This document shows, one piece after another, positions 18,188-26,063 of a stretch of 64,000 nucleotides of DNA. Under the pieces are notes generated by a model. It made no database searches, was not told where the DNA came from, and was given only the letters and a program-made list of their open reading frames with translations. The DNA is from Woeseia oceani. Its GTDB lineage: Bacteria > Pseudomonadota > Gammaproteobacteria > Steroidobacterales > Woeseiaceae. Within the stretch, counting starts at the first letter, position 1. Each line of letters opens with the position of its first letter. Position numbers and translations under genes: made by a program. The DNA lies in assembly GCF_001677435.1 (NCBI RefSeq), contig NZ_CP016268.1, positions 3,647,001 through 3,711,000 of the forward strand, read 5' to 3'.

Positions 18188-19498
18188 TCAGCAGTCAGGA
18201 CACGCCAGCGCAATGGCGGCATCCATGAATCGTCCGTCTCCGGAGACAACGGAACCGGCGCCGACACCAGGTCCCGCGTGCATTGTTCCGGCATTGGTCA
18301 GGATCGCCAGCGCGACGCCCGACTTTGGTTCGTAGTACAACCAGCCTGAATAGCCGAGAACATCCCCGCCATGCCCAAGCACCCGATGCTCGCCGAGGTA
18401 ACGGCGAAAAACGCCGTAGCCCGTCTCAGCGACAGGCGCTGTATCCTCGGGACGTGCGTCCCGGACTGGCCGGAACGTGGCCAGATCGGCGATAGCTTGC
18501 TCGGATAACAAGGTGCCATCGAAAACGGCCACGCCGTAGCGCGCCAGATCGCCAGCGGCGGCGACCATGCCACCTGCGGCCCATTCAACTGAGAGGTTGG
18601 TTGCCGCCACATTGATAAGCTGGTCATCGACTGGCACGAAGGCTGCGTTCAGGCCGGCATCGCGGCGAAAATCCGGCGTGTTGAAATGGTAGCGGGTCGC
18701 ATGACGGTTTGCAGGAATCGGTTCGAAGCCCTCAAGGAATATGCTGTCAATGCCGACCGGCCTGCGAATTCGCGCTTCAATAACCGCGACGAGATCCTTG
18801 CCGGTAACCACTTCTACAACCCGGCCGAGCAAGGTGAAGTTGCTGTTTGAATAGCTGTATTGCGCACCCGGCGCGAACAAAGCAGGCTGACCTTGTATAT
18901 AACGCAATGTTTCGGTCTTGCCCCACACGTGACCAGGATCCAGCTCTGCGCCGCGACCTTCCCGCTTCCACGTCGCATCGTCTTCCCAGCTCGGAATGCC
19001 GCTGGTGTGATTCATTAGTTGGCGGACAGTAGCCGTATTCGCATTCGCGATACCGTTCACTTCATCGCCCAATAGGGAGGCAAGGGGCGCATCGAGATCA
19101 AGCTGACCTTCGTCTGCGAGTTGCTGCAGGATCACCGAGGTGAATGTCTTGGTGATGCTGCCGATCCCAAACAGCTGCTCCGGTGTTACCGCTTGCCGGT
19201 TTTCGATATCGGACCAACCCGCCGTTCCCGACCAGATCACGCCGTTCGTGGTGGCCACGGCTGCCGAAACTCCGGGCGCAATTCCGGCAAGCTCCTCGAG
19301 CAGCGCTTGCATTCTGTCACCGGCATTGACCGACTCGTTGCTGGCTGGATTCGCCAACGCTGTTGCCTCTGCAGAAACATCAGCATTGGCGGAAATGCGA
19401 TCAGCCTCTCCACTGCAAGCAGCGGCCACCGTCAGGCAGACCAGCAGCCAGGCATGGTGCCAGCCAACTGCATTCGTTCTTTTCCGCGTACTCGGCAT
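18188..19498 (-). CDS. S12 serine hydrolase, probable lipoprotein
   Basis: 436 residues from the ATG at 19498, which follows GGAGAG at good spacing; the frame is open further upstream. The N-terminal signal ends in a Cys28 site (TVAAACSGE) that may be lipidated, though the lipobox is imperfect. The S12 motifs are S114-x-x-K117 (SITK), YSYSNSNF and a late HGG (LGHGGDVLGYSG). It belongs to the beta-lactamase/D-aminopeptidase family and should act in the periplasm. It starts 31 bases after another S12 gene, so the two are one operon with the TonB receptor upstream. Confidence 0.9.
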   Translation of the reverse strand: MPSTRKRTNAVGWHHAWLLVCLTVAAACSGEADRISANADVSAEATALANPASNESVNAGDRMQALLEELAGIAPGVSAAVATTNGVIWSGTAGWSDIENRQAVTPEQLFGIGSITKTFTSVILQQLADEGQLDLDAPLASLLGDEVNGIANANTATVRQLMNHTSGIPSWEDDATWKREGRGAELDPGHVWGKTETLRYIQGQPALFAPGAQYSYSNSNFTLLGRVVEVVTGKDLVAVIEARIRRPVGIDSIFLEGFEPIPANRHATRYHFNTPDFRRDAGLNAAFVPVDDQLINVAATNLSVEWAAGGMVAAAGDLARYGVAVFDGTLLSEQAIADLATFRPVRDARPEDTAPVAETGYGVFRRYLGEHRVLGHGGDVLGYSGWLYYEPKSGVALAILTNAGTMHAGPGVGAGSVVSGDGRFMDAAIALACPDC

Positions 19499-19529
19499 GG
19501 GTCTCTCCATTGCGTGCGTAACATTTGCG

Positions 19530-21230
19530 CTAGTCAATACGGTCCAGGCGCACTCGTCGCGCACGTTCCGAGGAAATGTACAAGGCGGATGGGCGGCCAT
19601 CAGCGCCACGCTGCACAATGACTTCGTGCATTGGCCACTCACCTTCGAACTTGTCTGCTACTGTCGCGTGCAGAGTGACAGGTGCTGTCCACAGGCTCTC
19701 GATAATCAGCTCGTCGCCCTTGACCGACAGTGTATAGGTGACGTCCAGCTCCTGACTTCTGTAGTTGCCGGCGAGAGCCTCAAGATCCGCAAGTGGGGGT
19801 TGCGCACGTTCAATTTTCCGATAGACGAAATGCTGACCATTGACCGGGCTTCCGCCGCGCATCGCGATACCAGTGATTTCGCCACGCGCATTTCGCACTG
19901 CACGGTAGTTCGTTCCGTACAAGCGCGACTCGTCACCGAAATCGAAACTGCCATCGTCGCGGAAGACCACGGGTTTCGCTTCGTCGTCGAGTGCACGGTA
20001 AGTCAATGCGCCATCGTCCACTTCCAGGACCAGAACGGGACGATTGTCATGAATATATTGCCCCCGCAGCTTGGCAACCAATGCTTCATCGGGATTTATC
20101 GCCGCCGGCAGTGACTTTTTCCAGGCACCAGGCTGGTAGTCGGCATTCAGGTAGATCGCGGCGATTTCTTCGAGCGGCTTCAGCAGGTTCGTTGGTGAAT
20201 TTGCCAGAATGGTGACGGCGAAGTCATCGTCCGGAAATACCGCAATGATCGAGCGAAAGCCGGCGTCAGAGCCCGAGTGAGAAATCGCGCCATGGCCGGC
20301 GATCTCCCGCTTTTGCAGTGCGAAGCCATAGTTCAGATGCGTGCCATCGGCCAGCTGACCGGATTCATGCATACGGGTCAGAGCTTGACCGGAACCCACT
20401 GTCGGGTGCAGGAAATTGCCGGCCCAGGCCAGCAGGTCATCAACACTCGTGTGCAAACTGGTAGCGCCGACATTGTCGAAGTTGAGCGGCGAACGGTGCC
20501 ACGTGCCGTCTTCATTCTTCTCGTAGGATTGCGCACGATTCGGCAAGACCTCGGTGACGTCGTCATAGAAAACGGTATTGATCATGCCGAGCGGCTCGAA
20601 AATTCGCGCCGCGGTAAATTCGCGCAGCGACTGACCCGATACGGCTCCGACCAGCTCGGCCAGTACGGTATAACCGGCGTTGGAATACGCGTAGTCGCTG
20701 CCCGGCGCAAAATTCAGCGCCTGTTGTCGCTTCATCATCGACACGACCTGGCGCTGCCGCAGCCGGCTGTCCATTTCGAGACCACCCAGCACGAACAATG
20801 TCCATTGATCGCGCAGGCCGCTCGTGTGGTAGATGAGCTGGCGCGGACTGATCTCTTGACCGAAGTCCGGAACCCAGGGCAGGTTCTCGCGGACATCACT
20901 GTCCAGATCCAGCTTGCCTTCTGCCTCCAGCAATGCCGCAGAAAACGCGACAAACTGTTTGGAAACGCTGGCTACATGAAAGACGGTCGTTGGGGAAATC
21001 GCAATATCGTGCTCCAGGTGAGCGCGTCCATAGCCGGCTGTCTTGACCGCTTGTCCCTGATAATAAACACCGACTGCAAGGCCTGGCGAGCCGGGCTGCT
21101 GGTATTCCGCGAACAGCGCATCGACAGCCGCAGACTGATCTTCCATCCTGTCTGCGGCCGGCAAAAAACCAGCTGGCAGCGTTACCGCTGCCAGCAGAAC
21201 CAGAATCGAACGCGATTTAGCCATGTGCAT
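19530..21230 (-). CDS. S12 serine hydrolase with C-terminal extension
   Basis: 566 residues with a signal peptide (SILVLLAAVTLPAGFLPA). The motifs are S88-x-x-K91 (SVSK), YAYSNAGY and HSG (ISHSGSDAGF). After the catalytic core of about 350 residues there is a further 200-residue beta-rich region like the DUF3471-type tails of related esterases and peptidases. It starts 32 bases after the TonB receptor stop and is followed 31 bases later by a second S12 gene. The receptor plus two paralogous hydrolases suggests import of a substrate that needs two related cleavages. Confidence 0.9.
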   Translation of the reverse strand: MHMAKSRSILVLLAAVTLPAGFLPAADRMEDQSAAVDALFAEYQQPGSPGLAVGVYYQGQAVKTAGYGRAHLEHDIAISPTTVFHVASVSKQFVAFSAALLEAEGKLDLDSDVRENLPWVPDFGQEISPRQLIYHTSGLRDQWTLFVLGGLEMDSRLRQRQVVSMMKRQQALNFAPGSDYAYSNAGYTVLAELVGAVSGQSLREFTAARIFEPLGMINTVFYDDVTEVLPNRAQSYEKNEDGTWHRSPLNFDNVGATSLHTSVDDLLAWAGNFLHPTVGSGQALTRMHESGQLADGTHLNYGFALQKREIAGHGAISHSGSDAGFRSIIAVFPDDDFAVTILANSPTNLLKPLEEIAAIYLNADYQPGAWKKSLPAAINPDEALVAKLRGQYIHDNRPVLVLEVDDGALTYRALDDEAKPVVFRDDGSFDFGDESRLYGTNYRAVRNARGEITGIAMRGGSPVNGQHFVYRKIERAQPPLADLEALAGNYRSQELDVTYTLSVKGDELIIESLWTAPVTLHATVADKFEGEWPMHEVIVQRGADGRPSALYISSERARRVRLDRID

Positions 21231-21262
21231 AGGCGTTGTTTATCTCGCTGGTCGTTTGGTAA

Positions 21263-23500
21263 TCAGAAATGTCTCGTGAGTTTGAGTCCGTATGTCCGTG
21301 GCGGCAGGAAATCGCCGAGATCAGGGTAACCAAATTCATCCGAACTTGATTTGGACCGCCCGGTAAGGGCAACTTCGTCCAGCACGTTTTTGACGTACAG
21401 GTCTGCACGCCATGCCTGATCCTGACTCTCCCAGACCAGTCGTGCATTCATCCACTGGTACGACGGCACCGTACTGAAGTCATAGTTGTGAATACCGCCT
21501 TCACGTTCGCCCATGTAGGACATATCAGCACGCCATTGCAACGTGCCACGACTGTCGAGATCGGTCTCGTATTGCAGACCGATGTGAGCCTGCCATTCGG
21601 CAGAGTTCGGTAGCTTGTTTCCTGTAATGTCCTGCAGACCGTCGACGCCGAGCGAATCCTGAATAATCAGGCCGTCGTATTCGGAATCCTGCCAGGTCAG
21701 GGAGGCATCAATCGAGAATCGGTCGCTGACCAGTGCCTGCCCTTCCATCTCAACACCGCGGATGACGGTATTGGGTACGTTCTGAATCATGCCACCAGGT
21801 GTGAGTACGCCCTCGTCCAGCAAACGAATACGCTCCTGCTTGTCTTCGTAGTCGCTGTGGAACGCGGCAACGTTCAGGCGCATCCGACCATCGAGAAGGT
21901 CACTCTTCAACCCGAGTTCGAAAGCGTTGACGTATTCGGGGTCGTAAGCGCTAAGAATAAAGATGCCGCCTGCCTTATAACCGGTCGCGTAGGACGCATA
22001 GAGCATGGCGTCATCGCTGGCCTGATAGTTCAGGGCCGCACGGTAGGTGAACTGCTCCCAACTGCGATCGACAACCACCGTCTCGAGATCAAGAGTGCCG
22101 CCAAAGTTACCGCCGGAAATCGACAGCTGATCCTTACTGTCTTTCGTGTAACGGCCGCCAATAGCCAGTTCCAGCTTGTCGGAGAATGCGTACTCGATCT
22201 GCCCATAGACGCCCAGCGACTTGACTTCCCAGGAGTAAGTCTCCTGAAACAGTGACTTCGGCGTGGTCTGGTCGTACAGGTTGGCCACCGTGTTGTCATT
22301 GGCAAACTCGGTGAATAGCGGGCTGTCCTGATAATAGTAGAAAAGCCCGGCCTGCCCGGATACTGCACCGTCATTCTGGAACAGGAACTGCAATTCCTGC
22401 GTGAACGTTTCCATCGGCAAGTCGGTGTAGGTCGTGACACTCAACACATCCGACGCATCGAGATCGGCCCAACGAGTCGTCTGCGAATCGTTGTAGCTGG
22501 TCATCGACCGTATCTCCATATCACCCAGCTCCCAGATGACGTCCATGGAAAGGCCGACAGCCTCGTCTTGCGTCTCACCGGGATTGTTCAACTTGACCGT
22601 GTGCCGGTCCGAAACGGTGGGATTGGTTCCGGCACCATTGATGACGTAGAAATCGGCACTGAAACTTTCGCCCAGTGGCGGGTACTCGTTAAAACGCCGG
22701 AACGAAATGCTGTTCGCAAAACTGTCGTAGTAATAGGCACTGAACTGAACGGTAACGTCATCGGTCAGGTCGTAATCGAGCGCCGCGCGTATCGTCGTGT
22801 AGTCGGCATTGACGTAGCTGGACGCGCCTCGATTGGACAAATTGCGAACGTAGCCGTCGCGCTTTTCGTCGGAAACGCTGAGCCGGCCGCGCAATCTGTC
22901 GCTGAGCGGCCCACTGATGACGGCCTGCACAGCGCGTTTGTCAAAACTGCCAAGATCCACCGAAAAGGCTCCTTCGAGACTCTCACTCGGACGCTTCGTA
23001 ATCACGTTGATCGAGCCACCGATGGCGTTACGTCCGTACAGTGTGCCTTGCGGTCCGCGCAGCACTTCAACGCGTTCTACATCGAGGAAGTTTCGTGCGA
23101 GGATCGCCGTGGATTGCATGTAATGGCCATCAACGTGCATGGGCACGCCTGGGTCCAGAAGAGCGTTTACAGTGCCAACGCCGCGAATTGTTGCGACGAT
23201 ATTGGTCCAGCCGTTGCCCGCCTGCTGGCCGAGATTAAGATTCGGTACGGAGAACTGCAGGCCCTCCGGACTGTCAATGCCACGCAGCTCCAGCGACTCG
23301 GAAGACAAAGCCGAAATTGCGATAGGCACCGTTTGCATGCTTTCCGCGCGCTTCTGCGCGGTAACGATGACTTCCTCCAGCGCCGCTGAACTGTTGTCGC
23401 TCTGTTGTGCCTGTACGCTGCCTGTGCCAGCAACGACAAGCAACGCAACGGCCGGCAATGTTGCCGCCACGCGCGGAATATCGGATAGCCGATTGAACAT
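21263..23500 (-). CDS. TonB-dependent receptor of the LysR-linked operon
   Basis: 745 residues from ATG at 23500, preceded by AGGGGG; the longer frame from 23584 would run into the regulatory palindrome. A signal peptide ends in SVQAQ, then come the TonB box EEVIVTAQKR, a plug (RVEVLRGPQGTLYGRNAIGG) and a barrel ending in GLKLTRHF. This plug type is abundant in receptors for diverse organic molecules. It leads an operon with two S12 hydrolases and is transcribed away from a LysR gene 100 bases off. Its ligand is probably a peptide, lactam or acyl amino acid, by inference from its neighbours. Confidence 0.9.
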   Translation of the reverse strand: MFNRLSDIPRVAATLPAVALLVVAGTGSVQAQQSDNSSAALEEVIVTAQKRAESMQTVPIAISALSSESLELRGIDSPEGLQFSVPNLNLGQQAGNGWTNIVATIRGVGTVNALLDPGVPMHVDGHYMQSTAILARNFLDVERVEVLRGPQGTLYGRNAIGGSINVITKRPSESLEGAFSVDLGSFDKRAVQAVISGPLSDRLRGRLSVSDEKRDGYVRNLSNRGASSYVNADYTTIRAALDYDLTDDVTVQFSAYYYDSFANSISFRRFNEYPPLGESFSADFYVINGAGTNPTVSDRHTVKLNNPGETQDEAVGLSMDVIWELGDMEIRSMTSYNDSQTTRWADLDASDVLSVTTYTDLPMETFTQELQFLFQNDGAVSGQAGLFYYYQDSPLFTEFANDNTVANLYDQTTPKSLFQETYSWEVKSLGVYGQIEYAFSDKLELAIGGRYTKDSKDQLSISGGNFGGTLDLETVVVDRSWEQFTYRAALNYQASDDAMLYASYATGYKAGGIFILSAYDPEYVNAFELGLKSDLLDGRMRLNVAAFHSDYEDKQERIRLLDEGVLTPGGMIQNVPNTVIRGVEMEGQALVSDRFSIDASLTWQDSEYDGLIIQDSLGVDGLQDITGNKLPNSAEWQAHIGLQYETDLDSRGTLQWRADMSYMGEREGGIHNYDFSTVPSYQWMNARLVWESQDQAWRADLYVKNVLDEVALTGRSKSSSDEFGYPDLGDFLPPRTYGLKLTRHF

Positions 23501-23582
23501 GATGTCTGCCCCCTGAAATGTTAGCGCATCCATTTCATGTGCTGGAGGCTCCAGTGACAAACGACTTGTACTCACAAGTACC

Positions 23583-23597
23583 ATTAGCTAGGCTAAT
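23583..23597. promoter_or_regulatory. LysR-type palindrome beside the regulator gene
   Basis: ATTAGCTAGGCTAAT is a perfect 6+3+6 inverted repeat and contains the T-N11-A core typical of LysR-type sites. It ends three bases before the LysR start and lies in the divergent gap to the TonB receptor. A near copy occurs at 24647-24661. Confidence 0.75.
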
Positions 23598-23600
23598 GCC

Positions 23601-24548
23601 ATGCATTTGAGCCCTTCCCTGATCACCTGGTTACGCTGCTTCGAAGCCGCCGCCCGCCTTAACAGTTTCACGCGCGCGGCCAACGACCTGCACCTGACCC
23701 AAAGCGCCGTGAGTCAGCAAGTACGCCACCTTGAGCAACATCTCGACGCCCGTTTGTTTCACCGACTGCCCGGTCGCCTGGAACTCTCGCACAGCGGCCA
23801 CCGCCTGTATGCCGAGATTGCCCCGGCTCTGCGGCGGATCGAACAGGCAGTGGAGGAAATACGCACGCCCGAGGCGCCGTTTCACCTCAGCTGCTCGCCA
23901 TCATTCGCCAATCGCTGGTTGATGCCGAGGCTGGGTCGATTCCTGCGCCAGCACCCGGAAATTGACCTGCACCTGCGCGCGGAATTTCACGCGCTCAGCC
24001 GGGATAATTTTGTCCGTGAAGGCCTGCACGCAGCCATACGTTATGACCCGTTCAGCTACAGTGACCTCGCCACGCATGACCTGATGAGCGAGCATCTCAT
24101 TCCGGTCGCGTCCCCCGAATTCCTTGAGAAACAAGGTGCAAAGCCCGGCACGCTCGAACTCGCCGATGCCACACTGTTGCATGACTCCGCCCCCTGGGAC
24201 GGTGCGCCCAACAATGTCGAGTGGCAAACGATCCTGAGTGCGCTCGATTTCCCGGAAAACACCCCGTACAAGAGTTGCTACTTCAACATGGCCGAACTGG
24301 CACTGGCCTCTGCCCGTTCCGGCGAGGGAATTGCGGCAGCACGACTCACGCTCGCTATCGACGACCTCGAATCGAAGCGTTTGATTCTGGTGGTTGCAGA
24401 TCCGATCCCCGCCAGTTCCCGTTACGTATTCGTGTCCGTGGATAACGATGATCCGCGCGTTGAATCGGTATTGGCCTGGCTAAAAACCGAATGCGAGCAA
24501 TTCATAATCCGCCGTGATGCCCTTCTGAGCGGAGTTGCACCGACTTAG
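23601..24548 (+). CDS. LysR-family regulator, GcvA-like
   Basis: 315 residues. The N-terminal winged helix-turn-helix is clear (FEAAARLNSFTRAANDLHLT, then QSAVSQQVRHLE), followed by the periplasmic-binding-protein-like effector domain from about residue 90. The start aligns with GcvA-type proteins, yet no ribosome site is visible and a palindrome ends three bases upstream, so the mRNA may be leaderless or autorepressed. It is divergent from the receptor-S12-S12 operon and is followed by dsdA. The shared palindrome suggests it controls both; the inducer may be a D-amino acid. Confidence 0.9.
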   Translation: MHLSPSLITWLRCFEAAARLNSFTRAANDLHLTQSAVSQQVRHLEQHLDARLFHRLPGRLELSHSGHRLYAEIAPALRRIEQAVEEIRTPEAPFHLSCSPSFANRWLMPRLGRFLRQHPEIDLHLRAEFHALSRDNFVREGLHAAIRYDPFSYSDLATHDLMSEHLIPVASPEFLEKQGAKPGTLELADATLLHDSAPWDGAPNNVEWQTILSALDFPENTPYKSCYFNMAELALASARSGEGIAAARLTLAIDDLESKRLILVVADPIPASSRYVFVSVDNDDPRVESVLAWLKTECEQFIIRRDALLSGVAPT

Positions 24549-24646
24549 TCAGTGACTTGCTGGTTCGAAACGCTGTCTCAATTGCGCAAGAAAACCGCTG
24601 CGGCGACCTGCTGCGGCACCGGGCCCGCCACTGGGTCAAATGTATC

Positions 24647-24661
24647 ATTAGTTTGACTAAT
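24647..24661. promoter_or_regulatory. LysR-type palindrome upstream of dsdA
   Basis: ATTAGTTTGACTAAT is a perfect 6+3+6 inverted repeat with a T-N11-A core. It matches the site at 23583-23597 in every outer position, the sixth base pair being T-A instead of C-G. It lies about 80 bases before the dsdA start. Confidence 0.75.
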
Positions 24662-24742
24662 TCAGGAAAGAAGTAGAAGTCGTTTGTATCTCCGGGCCTG
24701 AACCGCCCAAAGTGCGTGAATCTGTAAACGTATGCGACCGCA

Positions 24743-26041
24743 ATGCCCCGAGTAGGAGTGCATTCCGTCAGTCGCACCACTGGATTTGGAATGCACGAAA
24801 AACTCCTGACCAAATTGCGGGGCGGGGAAACAGCCGTCTGGCTTAAATCCGCCAAAGCGGACTTTTTTGACGCCGAGGCTGCTCGCGCTGACGTTGCTGC
24901 CGCCGAGATACGCTGGCAACGGTTTGCGCCCGCACTGGCACGACTGTTCGATACTCCAGGCGGCCTTGGCCGAATCAACTCACCACTGTCCGAATACCCG
25001 GCGTCGTTGCCAGCCCCTGCCCCCGTCTACGTCAAGGCGGACCATTCGCTGCCCATTACGGCGTGCGTCAAAGCGCGCGGTGGAATCTTCGGACTGCTCT
25101 GTGTGATTGAGAAAATCGCCCAGGATGCCGGACTGTTAAAAGAGCAGGAAACGTATGCAATCCTTGCCGATGAACCGGCACGAAGAATTCTGGCAGAACA
25201 TACTGTCGTGGTCGCGAGCACAGGGAACCTGGGATACAGCATCGGTGTTGCGGCCATCGGCTTTGGCATGCAGGCTGAAGTGCACATGTCGGACGACGCC
25301 AAAGAATGGAAAAAGGCGCGTTTGCGTGAACTCGGTGCGACCGTGGTGGAACACGTCGGCGATTACACCAGCACCGTGAGTTCGGCCCGAACCAGCGTTG
25401 CCGAACGGGACAAGACTCACTTCATTGACGATGAAAATTCCTGGGATTTGTTTGTCGGTTATGCCGGCGCCGGGGAAGAACTTGCCCAGCAGCTTAAACA
25501 GGCGAACGTCGACGTTTCTGTGGAGCACCCGCTCGTCGTGTATTTGCCCTGCGGTGTTGGCGGTGCACCCGGCGGCATTACCTACGGCCTGAAGTCCATT
25601 TTCGGCGATGCCGTTGTCTGTGTTTTCGTCGAGCCCGTTAACTCTGCCTGCGTGTTCGTAGCGCTGGCCTGCGACGGTGCACTCAAATCGGTCTATGACG
25701 TAGGACTGTCCAACAATACAGAAGCCGACGGTCTTGCGGTCAGTCGTGCATCGGAACTGGTGCTGAATAAAGTAGGCAAGCAGATCGATGCTGTCGTCGC
25801 CGTGCCAGACAAGTCGATGACCGACTGGGTTGGCAAAGCGTGGAGCAATGCCGCCTTGAGGCTCGAGCCATCGGCAACAGCGGGATTCGCGGCACTTGAA
25901 CCGTTCTTGCAGGCAATTGACGCCGACGTGACGAGCAACGGCACACGACCCGCGCTAAAGAACATCGCGCAAGGCACTCACGTGGTCTGGACCACCGGCG
26001 GCGACCTCATGCCGGAAGATATCTTCCAGCAGTTTCTGTAA
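24743..26041 (+). CDS. dsdA: D-serine ammonia-lyase (D-serine dehydratase)
   Basis: 432 residues, close to the 442 of the Escherichia coli enzyme. The PLP lysine lies in PITACVKARGGIFGLL (K110), the phosphate-binding and substrate loops are seen as STGNLGYSIGV and PCGVGGAPGG, and DGLAVSRAS near the C-terminus is also family-typical. It deaminates D-serine to pyruvate and ammonia in the cytoplasm. The start is uncertain: ATG at 24743 or in-frame ATG at 24791, with an in-frame stop at 24725. The LysR-type palindrome upstream ties it to the receptor operon. Confidence 0.92.
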   Translation: MPRVGVHSVSRTTGFGMHEKLLTKLRGGETAVWLKSAKADFFDAEAARADVAAAEIRWQRFAPALARLFDTPGGLGRINSPLSEYPASLPAPAPVYVKADHSLPITACVKARGGIFGLLCVIEKIAQDAGLLKEQETYAILADEPARRILAEHTVVVASTGNLGYSIGVAAIGFGMQAEVHMSDDAKEWKKARLRELGATVVEHVGDYTSTVSSARTSVAERDKTHFIDDENSWDLFVGYAGAGEELAQQLKQANVDVSVEHPLVVYLPCGVGGAPGGITYGLKSIFGDAVVCVFVEPVNSACVFVALACDGALKSVYDVGLSNNTEADGLAVSRASELVLNKVGKQIDAVVAVPDKSMTDWVGKAWSNAALRLEPSATAGFAALEPFLQAIDADVTSNGTRPALKNIAQGTHVVWTTGGDLMPEDIFQQFL

Positions 26042-26063
26042 AGAGGCCGCCGCCAGCGACGCG

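Noticed and set aside
20277-21329. 350-residue plus-strand frame
   Set aside because: Antisense to a clear S12 hydrolase with all catalytic motifs; no ribosome site or domain seen.
22568-23389. 273-residue plus-strand frame
   Set aside because: Shadow of the TonB receptor plug and barrel on the other strand.
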